DNA of 64,000 bases, taken from Lachnospiraceae bacterium. GTDB taxonomy: Bacteria; Bacillota; Clostridia; Lachnospirales; Lachnospiraceae. The translations under genes and the position numbers were made by a program. The stretch covers positions 62,001 through 126,000 of the forward strand of contig CAJTCL010000009.1 of NCBI GenBank assembly GCA_910575005.1. Direction: 5' to 3'. This document shows positions 34,248 through 43,011 of this stretch, piece after piece. The notes beneath the pieces were generated by a model, which saw only the letters and a program-made list of their open reading frames with translations, was not told where the DNA came from and made no database searches. Within the stretch, counting starts at the first letter, position 1. Each line of letters opens with the position of its first letter.

Positions 34248-34877
34248 TTATCCTCTGTAATCGAGCATTGACATCCATTCGTCTGGAAAGAACTGTTCCA
34301 GCAACGCCTGCTGTGTGTCTGAATTCTTCAAAGAGCTGCTCTGCCCTTCCTGATTGCCACCCTGCCGCCATACTTTTGAAGATTCCTGCTCCTCAAGAGT
34401 CTGCTTGAACGTCTTTTTCTTACTATCCTCAACCGCCCCTTTGACTGCTTCCCCGAGCAGCATTCCAAACTGTTCATTTTTCTTACTGACTTGCATCACC
34501 ATCTGATAAGCCTGCTGTATCACTGCCTGCTGTTGTTCCTTGGTGGAAGCCTGAGACAGAGCATGTTTGATCCGTTCGCCCTCTTGCCTGGCAAGCTCCG
34601 CCATCTGTGCAAGCTTAGGATCCACCTGCATCAAAAAACGTTTTTCTTCCGGCGACACAGGTGCCCCTCTTGCAATCCGTTTGGCAATCTCCAAGGCTTT
34701 CTTGACATCTTTCTGACTGTCCTCCACTTCCTTAGGTTCTAAGAGCTGCTGCAAGACAGATTTCTTTTCTTTAATCTGCTCTACACCTGTCACATTACGG
34801 ATTACTTGCGATAAATTAACAGAATTCACCTGTGCCTGTCTCTTTGTCTCATCAATTGGAAACATGATATTAATCAT
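34248..34877 (-). CDS. Uncharacterised cytoplasmic helical protein
   Basis: A 209-residue protein from ATG 34877 after AGGGAGGG. It is hydrophilic, Gln/Glu/Lys-rich and helical with likely coiled-coil at about 45-150 (IAKRIARGAPVSPEEKRFLM). No signal peptide, no motif known to me. In style it resembles the uncharacterised proteins of the LytTR operon at 39.7-42 kb. It precedes nothing in an operon; lgt lies upstream, 86 bases away, in the same direction. Confidence 0.7.
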   Translation of the reverse strand: MINIMFPIDETKRQAQVNSVNLSQVIRNVTGVEQIKEKKSVLQQLLEPKEVEDSQKDVKKALEIAKRIARGAPVSPEEKRFLMQVDPKLAQMAELARQEGERIKHALSQASTKEQQQAVIQQAYQMVMQVSKKNEQFGMLLGEAVKGAVEDSKKKTFKQTLEEQESSKVWRQGGNQEGQSSSLKNSDTQQALLEQFFPDEWMSMLDYRG

Positions 34878-34963
34878 CCAAGCCCTCCCTTCGTACCATA
34901 TCATTCCATTTACATGATATATCGGCACGAAGGGCAAATCTATATATACTATACAAGGAATTT

Positions 34964-35710
34964 TCAGGCAGAACGCTTCTCGGCCAACACAAAACCGCCA
35001 ATTCCCAGCACCAATATCACAATGGAGATCATCTGTGAGGTGGACAGCGCTCCCAAAGCGCCCCGATGATCATTTCGGAACATCTCAATCACAAAGCGGC
35101 CTATGCTATACAAGATACCATAGCCTGCCGCTACTTTTCCTTTTTTTGGTTCACGCTTTGCATAAGCCATCAGCAAAAACGCAAGCGCAAAGTCTCCGAT
35201 GCTGGAATAAATCTGTGTTGGAATCAACTTCACGCCATTGGGGGCATACTCTGACTGCCAGTACTGAATATGAAATATGGAATCCGTCTCTCTTCCATAA
35301 CAACACCCTGCAAAAAAACAGCCAATCCGCCCGCAGCCCTGGGCAAATGCCACTGCTGGAATTACTAGATCAAGATAGCGCACAAAATCTGCCTTCTTAT
35401 AACGGCAGTAAACCATACTCGCCAAGACGCCGCCTATAATACCACCGTAAACTACCCATCCATTCTGAAAATTCCATAAAATAGAGGGATCCTTTAAAAT
35501 ATCGCGGAAACTAACGATATAATAGAGCAGCCTGCTTCCTGCTGACCCTCCCAGCACGGCACACCAGAAAATCCCATAGAGAATATCTGTGTCCATCCCC
35601 ATCTTCTTGCCTCGCCTTTCACTAATTAGAAAGGCGCTCAGATAACCAATTGCTGTCATAATCCCATATACATGTAATGTCAACGGTCCAAGCTGTATAT
35701 TATTGATCAT
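34964..35710 (-). CDS. lgt: Prolipoprotein diacylglyceryl transferase
   Basis: Lgt transfers diacylglycerol from phosphatidylglycerol to the lipobox Cys of prolipoproteins. The 248-residue membrane protein has about seven transmembrane segments, the N-terminal HVYG region, and the family signature GCGRIGCFFAGCCYG near residue 130. Start ATG 35710 follows GAAAGGA. It supports processing of lipoproteins such as the flavodoxin at 8037. Confidence 0.93.
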   Translation of the reverse strand: MINNIQLGPLTLHVYGIMTAIGYLSAFLISERRGKKMGMDTDILYGIFWCAVLGGSAGSRLLYYIVSFRDILKDPSILWNFQNGWVVYGGIIGGVLASMVYCRYKKADFVRYLDLVIPAVAFAQGCGRIGCFFAGCCYGRETDSIFHIQYWQSEYAPNGVKLIPTQIYSSIGDFALAFLLMAYAKREPKKGKVAAGYGILYSIGRFVIEMFRNDHRGALGALSTSQMISIVILVLGIGGFVLAEKRSA

Positions 35711-35806
35711 TTTCTTTTCCTTTCTTATCTTTTGGTCTGATTAAGATTATACGCAATTCTTTGTCTCATTGCAAGGAAAGGTTGATCAAATCATATAATA
35801 GAAATC

Positions 35807-37729
35807 TTAAATATTGACCGGTGGCAGACAACTTTTTTCTCGACAAATATAGAGTGTTGTCTTGCCGTTCAAGAGTGGATAAGACACAGTTTCTTCCCTG
35901 AGCACCAGAATATCTGCACCGTCTCTCTGCTTAGCCTCCAACTCTATGAGATCCTCTTTCGTCTTTAGCACACAGATAATATGTTCTGGCGGGTTCTCTA
36001 ATATCAATTTAGCCAACAGAAAAAAGCTCTGTCCCGCTGGATAATTCTCTGCCGATGCTGCCAAAAATTCCATTTGTCGTTCCACGCAAGGACACCATTC
36101 TTCCTGACCAGTAATCTGCCACAGCTTCACCAAATTGTAGGCCATCACAGAATTCCCACTTGGAATAGCGCCATCATATGTCTCCTTGGGCCTTGCAATC
36201 AGCGATTCATTTTCTCGCCCATAGAGATAATATCCGCCATTTTCTGAATTCTCGAACAATTCCACTGCTCTACTACAGTAATGGGCTGCTTTCCTTATAT
36301 AATCTTCCTTTAAAGTGGCACGATAGAGCTGCAGCAATCCAAATGCAAAAAACGCATAATCATCTAAAAAACCGTTTCCCTGGCGCTTTCCTTGACGGTA
36401 ACTCACAAAAAGGCCTTGTTCTAAAGCTTGTCCTTCTATAAATACACAGGCACGCTCTGCCAATTGCAGACAGCTTTCCTGACCAAACACACGATACATA
36501 TCTGCCAATGCCCCAATCATCAAGCCATTCCACGCTGTGAGCACTTTATCATCCAAGTGCAGATTGCTGCGCCCCTTTCGATAGCTGTAAAGTTTCTGCC
36601 GATTTTTTTCAGACATCGTTCCACTGCTTTCAAAAAGTAAATTAGGTATGTTTTTTCCTTCAAAATTTCCCTTTCGCGTAATGTGATATGCTTGATTGAA
36701 AGCTTCTCCCTCTGCCTCCCCCAGCACTTTCTTGATCTCATCAAACCCAAAAATATAATATTTACCTTCCTCGCCCTCACTGTCTGCATCCTGAGCGGAA
36801 TAAAAACCCCCCTCTGGGGCAGTCATCTCTCTTTGTATATACTCCGTAATCTCTTGTGCTACTCTCTGATACAACTCTTTTCCAGTCAGTGCATATGCCT
36901 GGGTATAGGCCATCAAGAGAAGTGCATTATCATAAAGCATTTTTTCAAAATGGGGCACTAAAAAATATTCGTCTGTAGAGTATCTGGAAAACCCATAACC
37001 AATATGATCAAACAATCCACCCCGATACATCTGCTCCAATGTTTTTTCAGCCATTTTTAGCGCTGACTGCTCCTGGCTGATCTGATAATATTCCATCAGA
37101 AACATCAGATTATGCGGCATTGGAAATTTAGGTGCATTCCCAAATCCTCCATAAGCAGCATCGAAACTGCGCTGAAATTGCAAAAAAGCTTGTTTTGCCA
37201 ACAGATGTGGTTCCACACAAGACTGTCTGCTATCCTCCTGAAGCTGTCTGGTAATTTCCTCCGCTGACTGAAACAGACTGTCTCTGTCCGTCTTCCATTT
37301 TTGATCAATCGCTCTTAACAGCTCTAAAAATCCCATACGACCATAAGCATTTGTCTTAGGAAAATAAGTGCCTGCAAAAAATGGTTTTTGATCTGGTGTC
37401 ATAAAAATGCTAGTTGGCCATCCGCCGCTGCCTGTAAACAACAGGCATACAGACATATACACACTGTCAATATCTGGACGTTCCTCTTTATCCACTTTGA
37501 TAGATACATAGTGCTGATTTAATTCCTGTGCCACTTCTGTATCCTCAAAACTCTCATGTGCCATTACGTGGCACCAGTGGCAGGTACTGTAACCGATACT
37601 CAAAAAAATGGGTTTGTTTTCTCGTTTCGCTTTTGCAAAAGCCTCCTCACACCAAGGAAACCAATTTACTGGATTTTCAGAGTGCTGCAGCAGGTAAGGG
37701 CTGGTCTGATCTTTTAAATGATTTTTCAA
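35807..37729 (-). CDS. DUF255 thioredoxin-domain protein (YyaL/SSP411 family)
   Basis: A 640-residue protein with an N-terminal thioredoxin-like domain ([17 protein letters not shown], redox motif STCHWCHVM near residue 45) and a long alpha/alpha-barrel domain like N-acylglucosamine epimerase/cellobiase folds. I place the start at TTG 37729, six bases after GAGGTG, since family members begin with an NHL.xxxSPYLLQH pattern; GTG 37738 is the alternative. Biochemical function is not established. Confidence 0.88.
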   Translation of the reverse strand: MKNHLKDQTSPYLLQHSENPVNWFPWCEEAFAKAKRENKPIFLSIGYSTCHWCHVMAHESFEDTEVAQELNQHYVSIKVDKEERPDIDSVYMSVCLLFTGSGGWPTSIFMTPDQKPFFAGTYFPKTNAYGRMGFLELLRAIDQKWKTDRDSLFQSAEEITRQLQEDSRQSCVEPHLLAKQAFLQFQRSFDAAYGGFGNAPKFPMPHNLMFLMEYYQISQEQSALKMAEKTLEQMYRGGLFDHIGYGFSRYSTDEYFLVPHFEKMLYDNALLLMAYTQAYALTGKELYQRVAQEITEYIQREMTAPEGGFYSAQDADSEGEEGKYYIFGFDEIKKVLGEAEGEAFNQAYHITRKGNFEGKNIPNLLFESSGTMSEKNRQKLYSYRKGRSNLHLDDKVLTAWNGLMIGALADMYRVFGQESCLQLAERACVFIEGQALEQGLFVSYRQGKRQGNGFLDDYAFFAFGLLQLYRATLKEDYIRKAAHYCSRAVELFENSENGGYYLYGRENESLIARPKETYDGAIPSGNSVMAYNLVKLWQITGQEEWCPCVERQMEFLAASAENYPAGQSFFLLAKLILENPPEHIICVLKTKEDLIELEAKQRDGADILVLREETVSYPLLNGKTTLYICREKSCLPPVNI

Positions 37730-37789
37730 TTTTATCACCTCACCCTTACTATTTGCTTTTTGCAGATGCTATATTCGGCAAATATTTTT

Positions 37790-38893
37790 TTACGACTCTC
37801 TGTTGCTCTGGCATCTGTTTTCCATGTGGACTTCTGTTTCTATTTTGATCTCATTCTCTTCTTGTGATTGTCCCTCATTTTGTTCTTCTGTCTCTTGGAG
37901 CGCTTGATGTACATAGGCATCTGCTTGCCGCCCTGGTTCCAATACCGCTGCCAACTCTTCTTTTTCTGCCGACGCTCCTTGCAGTTCTGTCTGCTCTTTT
38001 TGCTCCACTCTCGCTGCCTTCTCCTGTTCCTCAAGTCCTGTCTCTATTTTCCTGCGCTTTTTAAAAAAAGAACCAAAAGCCTGTTTGCGCATGGCTCGTG
38101 CCTGAGATTTTTGCCGTTTGCGGATCTCTTTGCGTTCTGCTTTCTCTCTTGTCTTGCGATTCTTTTTCACTTCTTTGCGTGCTGTTTTTTCAATATCGCG
38201 AATCGTATCTTTGGCCTCCTCGACAACACGTCTGTCCGCGCGATAAGGATTGTGCAAGAAATAGGAGGCAGTGCCAATCAACAGCGCAGCCATGCCAAAT
38301 AAAAGAAAAATCGGCAGCAATAGATCATATTCTAAATATTTCAGTTCAAAACAGACAAAAATTACCATCATCATCGGAAACATCAAAAGATATAACAACT
38401 TACAACAAAAATTTAACACCCTGCCACGTTTGCCTTCCCCTGTGAGAAGTGCTCCCTCAATAGCAGTAAAGGCAACCATAAAAAGACAAATCTGCGACTG
38501 TAAACCGTGAAGTACACCACATAGCGCAGATAGAATCACAGACAATAAAAATAACGAAAATGCACATCCTTGATAATAGGCATTACGATATTCACGCATT
38601 CCTTGCAGCTTATCGGAACTGATGCCATACATAGCATACACTTGGGCATCCATACTCTCCTGAAATTCCTGGTTATACTTTCGCGCCTCCCTAGTTGTCT
38701 GCATATTTTGATTCATGGAATCTCTCAGTGTGTCCAATACCTCTTGTTCTTGTTTCATCTGTAAAAACAGCGCATCTTCTGACTGCCGCTGTCTCTGAAT
38801 CTGTTCCTGAATCCACTCTGTTTTTCGTATTCGCAGATTTTCTCTGTGAAATTCTTGCTCGGATTGCTTTTTTATCTCTTGTTTTTCTTCCAT
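37790..38893 (-). CDS. Uncharacterised membrane protein with charged coiled coils
   Basis: A 367-residue protein starting at ATG 38893 after GGAG; upstream in-frame residues lie in the leader. Residues 1-90 form a Gln/Glu/Arg-rich coiled coil, about four transmembrane segments follow (108-212), then a Lys/Arg-rich helical stretch (about 225-295) and an acidic C-terminus. No known domain. It lies between the DUF255 gene and the toxin-like locus with its own promoter, so it is not clearly part of the five-gene LytTR operon. Confidence 0.7.
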   Translation of the reverse strand: MEEKQEIKKQSEQEFHRENLRIRKTEWIQEQIQRQRQSEDALFLQMKQEQEVLDTLRDSMNQNMQTTREARKYNQEFQESMDAQVYAMYGISSDKLQGMREYRNAYYQGCAFSLFLLSVILSALCGVLHGLQSQICLFMVAFTAIEGALLTGEGKRGRVLNFCCKLLYLLMFPMMMVIFVCFELKYLEYDLLLPIFLLFGMAALLIGTASYFLHNPYRADRRVVEEAKDTIRDIEKTARKEVKKNRKTREKAERKEIRKRQKSQARAMRKQAFGSFFKKRRKIETGLEEQEKAARVEQKEQTELQGASAEKEELAAVLEPGRQADAYVHQALQETEEQNEGQSQEENEIKIETEVHMENRCQSNRES

Positions 38894-38961
38894 CGTTTTT
38901 CTCCATATCGGTAATTTACGCTCTCTGTTTAGAAACTCCTGTACATCCTCTAACTTCTCTA

Positions 38962-38990
38962 AATATATCAAAATAAAAAATTTTTTTCAA
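38962..38990 (-). promoter_or_regulatory. Promoter of the 37790 membrane protein gene
   Basis: TTGAAA (38985-38990) and TATATT (38962-38967) on the minus strand with a 17-base spacer. Confidence 0.65.
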
Positions 38991-39257
38991 TCAATATTCG
39001 CCAAAATTGGAGTTTATGTTTCAGACAAGTGTGAAACCAGATAAGGATAAAATATATTTAAAGCAGATGATACAAAGCCGAGGAGAAAAGGAGTAGGATT
39101 TTTTGCTCGGACGGTAAAAGCAGAAATCAAAAATATCAGCTACACGAGGAAATCACTTTGCAACAGCGTCCACAATGATAACGAGCATCGGATTGTGCCA
39201 ACCATAATCCGAATTGTAAAGTTCTTCCAGAAAGTAATAGAAGAGTATCTACTGATA

Positions 39258-39266
39258 TGTTATAAT
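39258..39266 (+). promoter_or_regulatory. Extended -10 promoter of toxin-like mRNA
   Basis: TGTTATAAT is an extended -10 element; the matching -35 region is poor. Transcription would start near 39273, about 40 bases before the small ORF. Upstream, 38994-39240 shows no gene I can support. Confidence 0.65.
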
Positions 39267-39284
39267 GCTTGTGTTGTCCAACCT

Positions 39285-39308
39285 ACACCCGTCAACGGGA
39301 GGGGGTGT
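39285..39308 (+). promoter_or_regulatory. Hairpin masking the toxin ribosome site
   Basis: ACACCC (39285-39290) can pair with GGGTGT (39303-39308), covering part of the very purine-rich ribosome site GGGAGGGGG at 39297-39305. Stem-loops that limit toxin translation are typical of Fst-type toxin mRNAs. Confidence 0.6.
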
Positions 39309-39312
39309 TTGC

Positions 39313-39411
39313 ATGGAGCTATTCTTCACATTTCTTGTGACTGTCGCGGCAGGTGTGGTTTGCCACCTCATCAGCAAATGGCTAGACAGGCACGACAAAG
39401 ACAACAGATAG
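39313..39411 (+). CDS. Fst/holin-like type I toxin candidate, 32 aa
   Basis: A 32-residue peptide beginning MELFFTFLVTVAAGVVCHLI: a short Glu start, one hydrophobic transmembrane stretch of about 18 residues (4-21) and a charged tail KWLDRHDKDNR. This plan matches Fst/Ldr-type membrane toxins and small holin-like peptides widely found in Clostridia. It has a strong ribosome site, a downstream terminator and a convergent antisense promoter, which together support a type I toxin-antitoxin locus. Confidence 0.75.
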   Translation: MELFFTFLVTVAAGVVCHLISKWLDRHDKDNR

Positions 39412-39435
39412 CCTAGTGGACGCTTTGCCACTATA

Positions 39436-39524
39436 AAAAGAAAAGAAGAATCCCTCGACTGTACGCCATTACGGTCGGGGGATTCGTTCTTTGCCTACAT
39501 GGAATTCTCCACATTTCTTTGCCT
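39436..39524 (-). ncRNA. Antisense antitoxin RNA candidate
   Basis: A strong minus-strand promoter (39531-39559) would start an RNA near 39524, running through the hairpin 39448-39485 whose other side has a T-rich stretch, giving about 85-90 nt. It would be complementary to the 3' part of the toxin mRNA, the convergent layout of the Fst/RNAII system. Confidence 0.55.
39448..39485. terminator. Shared bidirectional terminator of toxin/antisense pair
   Basis: GAATCCCTCGAC (39448-39459) pairs with GTCGGGGGATTC (39474-39485) over 12 bp with one G-U, with T-rich sequence to either side. Confidence 0.85.
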
Positions 39525-39530
39525 ATCGGC

Positions 39531-39559
39531 ATTATAGCATATGCAAATTTTAATTGCAA
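39531..39559 (-). promoter_or_regulatory. Promoter of the antisense RNA
   Basis: TTGCAA (39554-39559) and TATAAT (39531-39536) on the minus strand with a 17-base spacer, 120 bases downstream of the toxin stop. Confidence 0.7.
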
Positions 39560-39604
39560 GATACATTTTTTTAAGATAAAATTTTATCCTTATCTGGTAT
39601 CATA

Positions 39605-39654
39605 CAAGAGCCATTGTCCTATGATAAATCATTATCATAAAACAATGGCTCTTG
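39605..39654. terminator. Inverted repeat after the LytTR operon
   Basis: CAAGAGCCATTGT (39605-39617) and ACAATGGCTCTTG (39642-39654) form a perfect 13-bp stem with an inner TATGAT/ATCATA helix. It lies 70 bases downstream of the last operon gene. There is no clear T tract, so termination is likely but not certain. Confidence 0.55.
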
Positions 39655-39723
39655 GTACAACGAAACAACTGTTGTTAGATTATACTATATCCCTATCTTT
39701 CAAAAACTCAATGACCAAAAAAA

Positions 39724-40197
39724 TTATTTTAGCTCTCCATTGGCCATCCCTTCTGCTATGCCATCCACATTTAAGTTTTCCCCACCAGAACCTTCGACTG
39801 GTTCTTGTGCCTGGGAATGACTGTCATTCTGCATCTTGGTAGCCTCTGACAATTTCAAACTCATAGTCGTCTCCATCCCTGCAACCATAACTTTAATCAA
39901 AAGTACTCTGGAGCCATCTGGCCTCACTAAAATCTGTGTATCTGTCTTACTTTCCTCCTCTGTCGAATCCTCCTTATGTTTGAAAGACTCTAAATCAGAA
40001 ATTTCTTCCTCTAAAGCAGCCTGCCCCCTGAGGGATTCCACTTGATCCTGTACTTTATTTTGCTTTACAATTCTCTCTTCCAGCTTGGCCACATCCTGAA
40101 ATGGTTTGTTGTGGACAGCCGATTTTGAACAAAGCTTATTTTTCCATCTATCAGTATTTCCATTGAATTGGTTGAAATAAATTCCACTATTTGTCAT
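39724..40197 (-). CDS. Uncharacterised protein, last gene of LytTR operon
   Basis: A 157-residue acidic protein with AGGAG site. A helical middle (DVAKLEERIVKQNKVQDQV) is followed by a small conserved-looking beta patch, ILVRPDGSRVLLIKVMVAGMETT, and an acidic disordered tail. No transmembrane segment or signal. It begins 20 bases after the pseudo-receiver gene. I do not recognise the family. Confidence 0.7.
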   Translation of the reverse strand: MTNSGIYFNQFNGNTDRWKNKLCSKSAVHNKPFQDVAKLEERIVKQNKVQDQVESLRGQAALEEEISDLESFKHKEDSTEEESKTDTQILVRPDGSRVLLIKVMVAGMETTMSLKLSEATKMQNDSHSQAQEPVEGSGGENLNVDGIAEGMANGELK

Positions 40198-40217
40198 CTT
40201 ATTCTCCTGTTCTTTTC

Positions 40218-40589
40218 TCAGAAATATCCCAGTATCTTGCGGCGTTCTGCCTCCAGTATGGCTCGCTCAAAGACCTCCAAGAAAGCATCCTCCTCCACTG
40301 GTTCCTGCAGAAAATGAGGTGCTGTAAGATCTGCCTCATTGTATATCTCTGCCGCTGTCATTACGACAAATACGGCGTCTTCACGGAATCTTCTTAATTG
40401 TAATGGCTGTAATTCTTCCCCTTCTGTCAGACTATGTTTCCAAAATACAATATCAAAGGGTTGTCCTGTTCCCAGAAGCTCTGTCCCTGTGACACTGACT
40501 ACACGGCAGTCTGAACGTTGTTTCTTAATCAGATTTCTGATTTTATCTTGGGTATAGGCATCTGCCTCTACAATCGCAATATCAACCAT
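40218..40589 (-). CDS. Degenerate receiver-like protein, no DNA-binding domain
   Basis: A 123-residue protein from ATG 40589 after GAGGTG. It follows the receiver fold and aligns with the N-terminal part of the LytTR regulator at 42048: PHFLQEPVEEDAFLEVFERAI against YLLKPVDEERFAEVFGRAI. However, the acidic pocket is IVEAD instead of CDNE, and the region of the phosphorylated Asp reads FDIVFWKHS with no Asp where LLDIK has it. It is probably a non-phosphorylated partner protein. Confidence 0.75.
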   Translation of the reverse strand: MVDIAIVEADAYTQDKIRNLIKKQRSDCRVVSVTGTELLGTGQPFDIVFWKHSLTEGEELQPLQLRRFREDAVFVVMTAAEIYNEADLTAPHFLQEPVEEDAFLEVFERAILEAERRKILGYF

Positions 40590-40624
40590 AATACACCTCA
40601 AAAATGGCTACTTTCCATGAAAGT

Positions 40625-41359
40625 TTACGTAAACACTAGTTTGTAATCCTGAAACCTATTTACCCTCTGCCGCAGCTGTTCCAGATTTTTGTCTGAAATA
40701 GCCTGCATATATGCTTTTTTAGTCTTTTGTTCTATAGTCTGTGGACTCTCTGAAGATTTTTCACCTCCAAAAGCCTCCTCTATCTGCGCCATCACTTTCT
40801 TAGAAGAGGCAATAAAGGTAGTCTTTAAATCATAAGCATACTTAAGCTCTTCCAATCTGTCCTCCACAGTTTCTTCTCTTCGTGCCCCTGTCACCTCATC
40901 TATCACATAAGTTGTATCTCTGTCACTCCTCGCAAATTCATCCACAATACGGTCATACACCACCTGATAGGCTTTGGCCCTGAGCGTGGCAGCACTCTCC
41001 AGTGAAGCTCCTGTGACCTGGCTGCCCCATACAGCACGCTGTTGTTCTATCACCTCATCCATTTCACTCAGGAAATTGTTAGTGTAATCCATAGTTTTCG
41101 TGTGAAGCTGTTTATCCAACTCTTCTAAATTTGCCTTAATGTCAATTCTTTGGTTCCATCCATTCTCATTCAAATAGTTTCGCATATCCTTGGCACTCTC
41201 TAAGCCTGATTGAGAAAATGTAATTTTATCTTTTGCAAATTGTTGAACCTTAGGCTGTCGATGCTGCTCTTGTTCTTTCGCCCGTGCTGCCAATTCCTCA
41301 TATGTGGGAACATGTTTGTTGATCTTTGGAATCTCTGTCCTTCCGGCATAGATTTTCAT
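40625..41359 (-). CDS. Uncharacterised helical protein of LytTR operon
   Basis: A 244-residue protein from ATG 41359 after AGGTGAG. Mainly helical, with an N-terminal KIYAGRTEIPKINKH segment, no signal peptide and no membrane segment. The N-terminal extended stretch and the helical remainder recall flagellar/secretion accessory proteins in general style only. It lies 10 bases after the FliD-like gene and 35 bases before the pseudo-receiver gene. Confidence 0.7.
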   Translation of the reverse strand: MKIYAGRTEIPKINKHVPTYEELAARAKEQEQHRQPKVQQFAKDKITFSQSGLESAKDMRNYLNENGWNQRIDIKANLEELDKQLHTKTMDYTNNFLSEMDEVIEQQRAVWGSQVTGASLESAATLRAKAYQVVYDRIVDEFARSDRDTTYVIDEVTGARREETVEDRLEELKYAYDLKTTFIASSKKVMAQIEEAFGGEKSSESPQTIEQKTKKAYMQAISDKNLEQLRQRVNRFQDYKLVFT

Positions 41360-41369
41360 ACACACTCAC

Positions 41370-42023
41370 CTATCCCCAGAAATTATATTTATTGGCCTCG
41401 GTAAAATAACTGTTGCCCCAAGCATTATACTGATTGGCAACACTGCCAGCATTTACTTTGGCATTGTCAGATACGCGATCTGCCAAAAATGATATTTTGG
41501 AAGTAAACTCTCCTCCTAGAACCTTTTCTAAGGTATCCACATCTGCTTGCCTTAATTTGTCCTGATCTAGTGTTAAGCTTCCATCTTTTCCTTGTGTGAT
41601 ACCAATACTTTCTAATGCTTCTTTCTGATTAGAAACAAGACCTGTAAATGTCTTTCTGTAATATTCATTTAATGGTGCAGATTTGGAAGTATCCTTCAAT
41701 GATTTTATGGTACTGTTATAATATTTCACCAACTTTTCTGCTTGATCACAGATTGCCTTGGTATCACCACTTGTTTTGGCATCTTCATACAACTTCTTAG
41801 CACTTAGCGCATCTGCAGACTGCTGTAAATCCTCAGCTGATTCCTGCAGATTCTGATAACTCCTCTTTTGTATCTTAGATGCTGTATTGGTTTTATCCAA
41901 ATTACTAAGCAGATTTTTCCTTTGGGTGCTCTTATTACCTATAACATCTAACAGCGACATACTATTGATCGGCAGTCCTGCCTTTCTCATAGTTGCCTGA
42001 AACATTTGTGTTGAAATTCTCAT
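41370..42023 (-). CDS. Small flagellin/FliD-like helical protein
   Basis: A 217-residue protein starting MRISTQMFQATMRKAGL, an opening seen in FlgL-type proteins, and carrying IGITQGKDGSLTLDQDKL, a pattern like the C-terminal region of the FliD cap (DKDGxLSLDxxKL). Between them are helices with few aromatic residues; the end is Tyr/Asn-rich (NAWGNSYFTEANKYNFWG). There are no other flagellar genes in the window. It may be an extracellular filament-type or secreted protein of unknown role. AAGGAGG site present. Confidence 0.7.
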   Translation of the reverse strand: MRISTQMFQATMRKAGLPINSMSLLDVIGNKSTQRKNLLSNLDKTNTASKIQKRSYQNLQESAEDLQQSADALSAKKLYEDAKTSGDTKAICDQAEKLVKYYNSTIKSLKDTSKSAPLNEYYRKTFTGLVSNQKEALESIGITQGKDGSLTLDQDKLRQADVDTLEKVLGGEFTSKISFLADRVSDNAKVNAGSVANQYNAWGNSYFTEANKYNFWG

Positions 42024-42047
42024 ATTTTGCCCTCCTTTTGCTGATAA

Positions 42048-42758
42048 CTACCCTTCTCTTGCCACATATTCCAAATACGCCTTAACAAAATCTGCATATT
42101 TATATTTAGAGATCAAAAGTTTCTCTCCATTGCTAATTGATACTGACGATTTGTTATATCCATCCACAAAGGAAAGATTGACCAGATAACCCTTATGGAT
42201 CCGAAAAAATTGTCCATACAATTCCTCCTCCAAGGCTCCAAGCTTTGCATAATACTCCAGCTTTTCGCCCTCCATATGGAGCACGACTTTATGTCCCTGG
42301 CTTTCCACATAATAAATACTGTCCAGAGAAATTGCTCTGCTCGCCCCTGCATATTGTATCACCAGCGGCGGTTTCTGCTGTCGATCTTCGGAAAGTATCT
42401 GTCTTATGGCTCGCCCAAACACCTCGGCAAAGCGTTCCTCATCCACTGGCTTGAGCAGATACTGAAATGCATCCACATCAAAGGCGTCATAGACATACTC
42501 CTTATAAGCGGTGATGAAAATAATTAGAGGCTGTCTAACATATCGCCCGTTTCGTATTTCTCTTGCCAGCTTAAGACCATCTCCTGGTACCTGCAGCTTG
42601 ATATCCAGAAGTACCAGATCAAATTCTTGATTCTCTGCCAGATATTGTTCACTGGTCGAATACTCTCTAATCTCACACTCTACATCCTGTTTTGTCACAA
42701 GTGCAAAAAGATAGTTTTGCATGTTCTTTTCATTGTCACATATTGCAATTCTTATCAT
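42048..42758 (-). CDS. LytTR-family response regulator
   Basis: A 236-residue regulator from ATG 42758 after AGAGGAG. Receiver domain with AICDNEK, phosphorylated Asp in VLLDIKL (about 56) and Lys in YLLKPVDEE; LytTR DNA-binding domain from about 140 (SIYYVESQGHKVVLH, FFRIHKGYLVNLSFV). No cognate histidine kinase lies nearby. First gene of a tight five-gene operon, and presumably its regulator. Confidence 0.9.
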   Translation of the reverse strand: MIRIAICDNEKNMQNYLFALVTKQDVECEIREYSTSEQYLAENQEFDLVLLDIKLQVPGDGLKLAREIRNGRYVRQPLIIFITAYKEYVYDAFDVDAFQYLLKPVDEERFAEVFGRAIRQILSEDRQQKPPLVIQYAGASRAISLDSIYYVESQGHKVVLHMEGEKLEYYAKLGALEEELYGQFFRIHKGYLVNLSFVDGYNKSSVSISNGEKLLISKYKYADFVKAYLEYVAREG

Positions 42759-42942
42759 ATTCTCCTCTGCTTTCCTAATGTTTATCGGAAACCAGAAATT
42801 ATTTTTTAACATACACCGCACAAATTGACACTTTTATGACGTAAGTGGAAATTATTCATCGGCAAGGCAAAAGAATGCGTGTAGCGAGTGCTACGACAAT
42901 TGATTACAACGTAGCAGATGGAAATTTAGGCAAGTAAAAACG

Positions 42943-42971
42943 TTGATATTTAACCGCCGGAGTAATATAAT
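42943..42971 (+). promoter_or_regulatory. Promoter of the methyltransferase gene
   Basis: TTGATA (42943-42948) and TATAAT (42966-42971) with a 17-base spacer. The earlier stretch 42830-42940 contains a small GTAGC/GCTAC hairpin and nothing else recognisable. Confidence 0.7.
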
Positions 42972-43011
42972 AAAGGAAATCAAATTTATGTTATCTAGGA
43001 AGGAAAATAAT

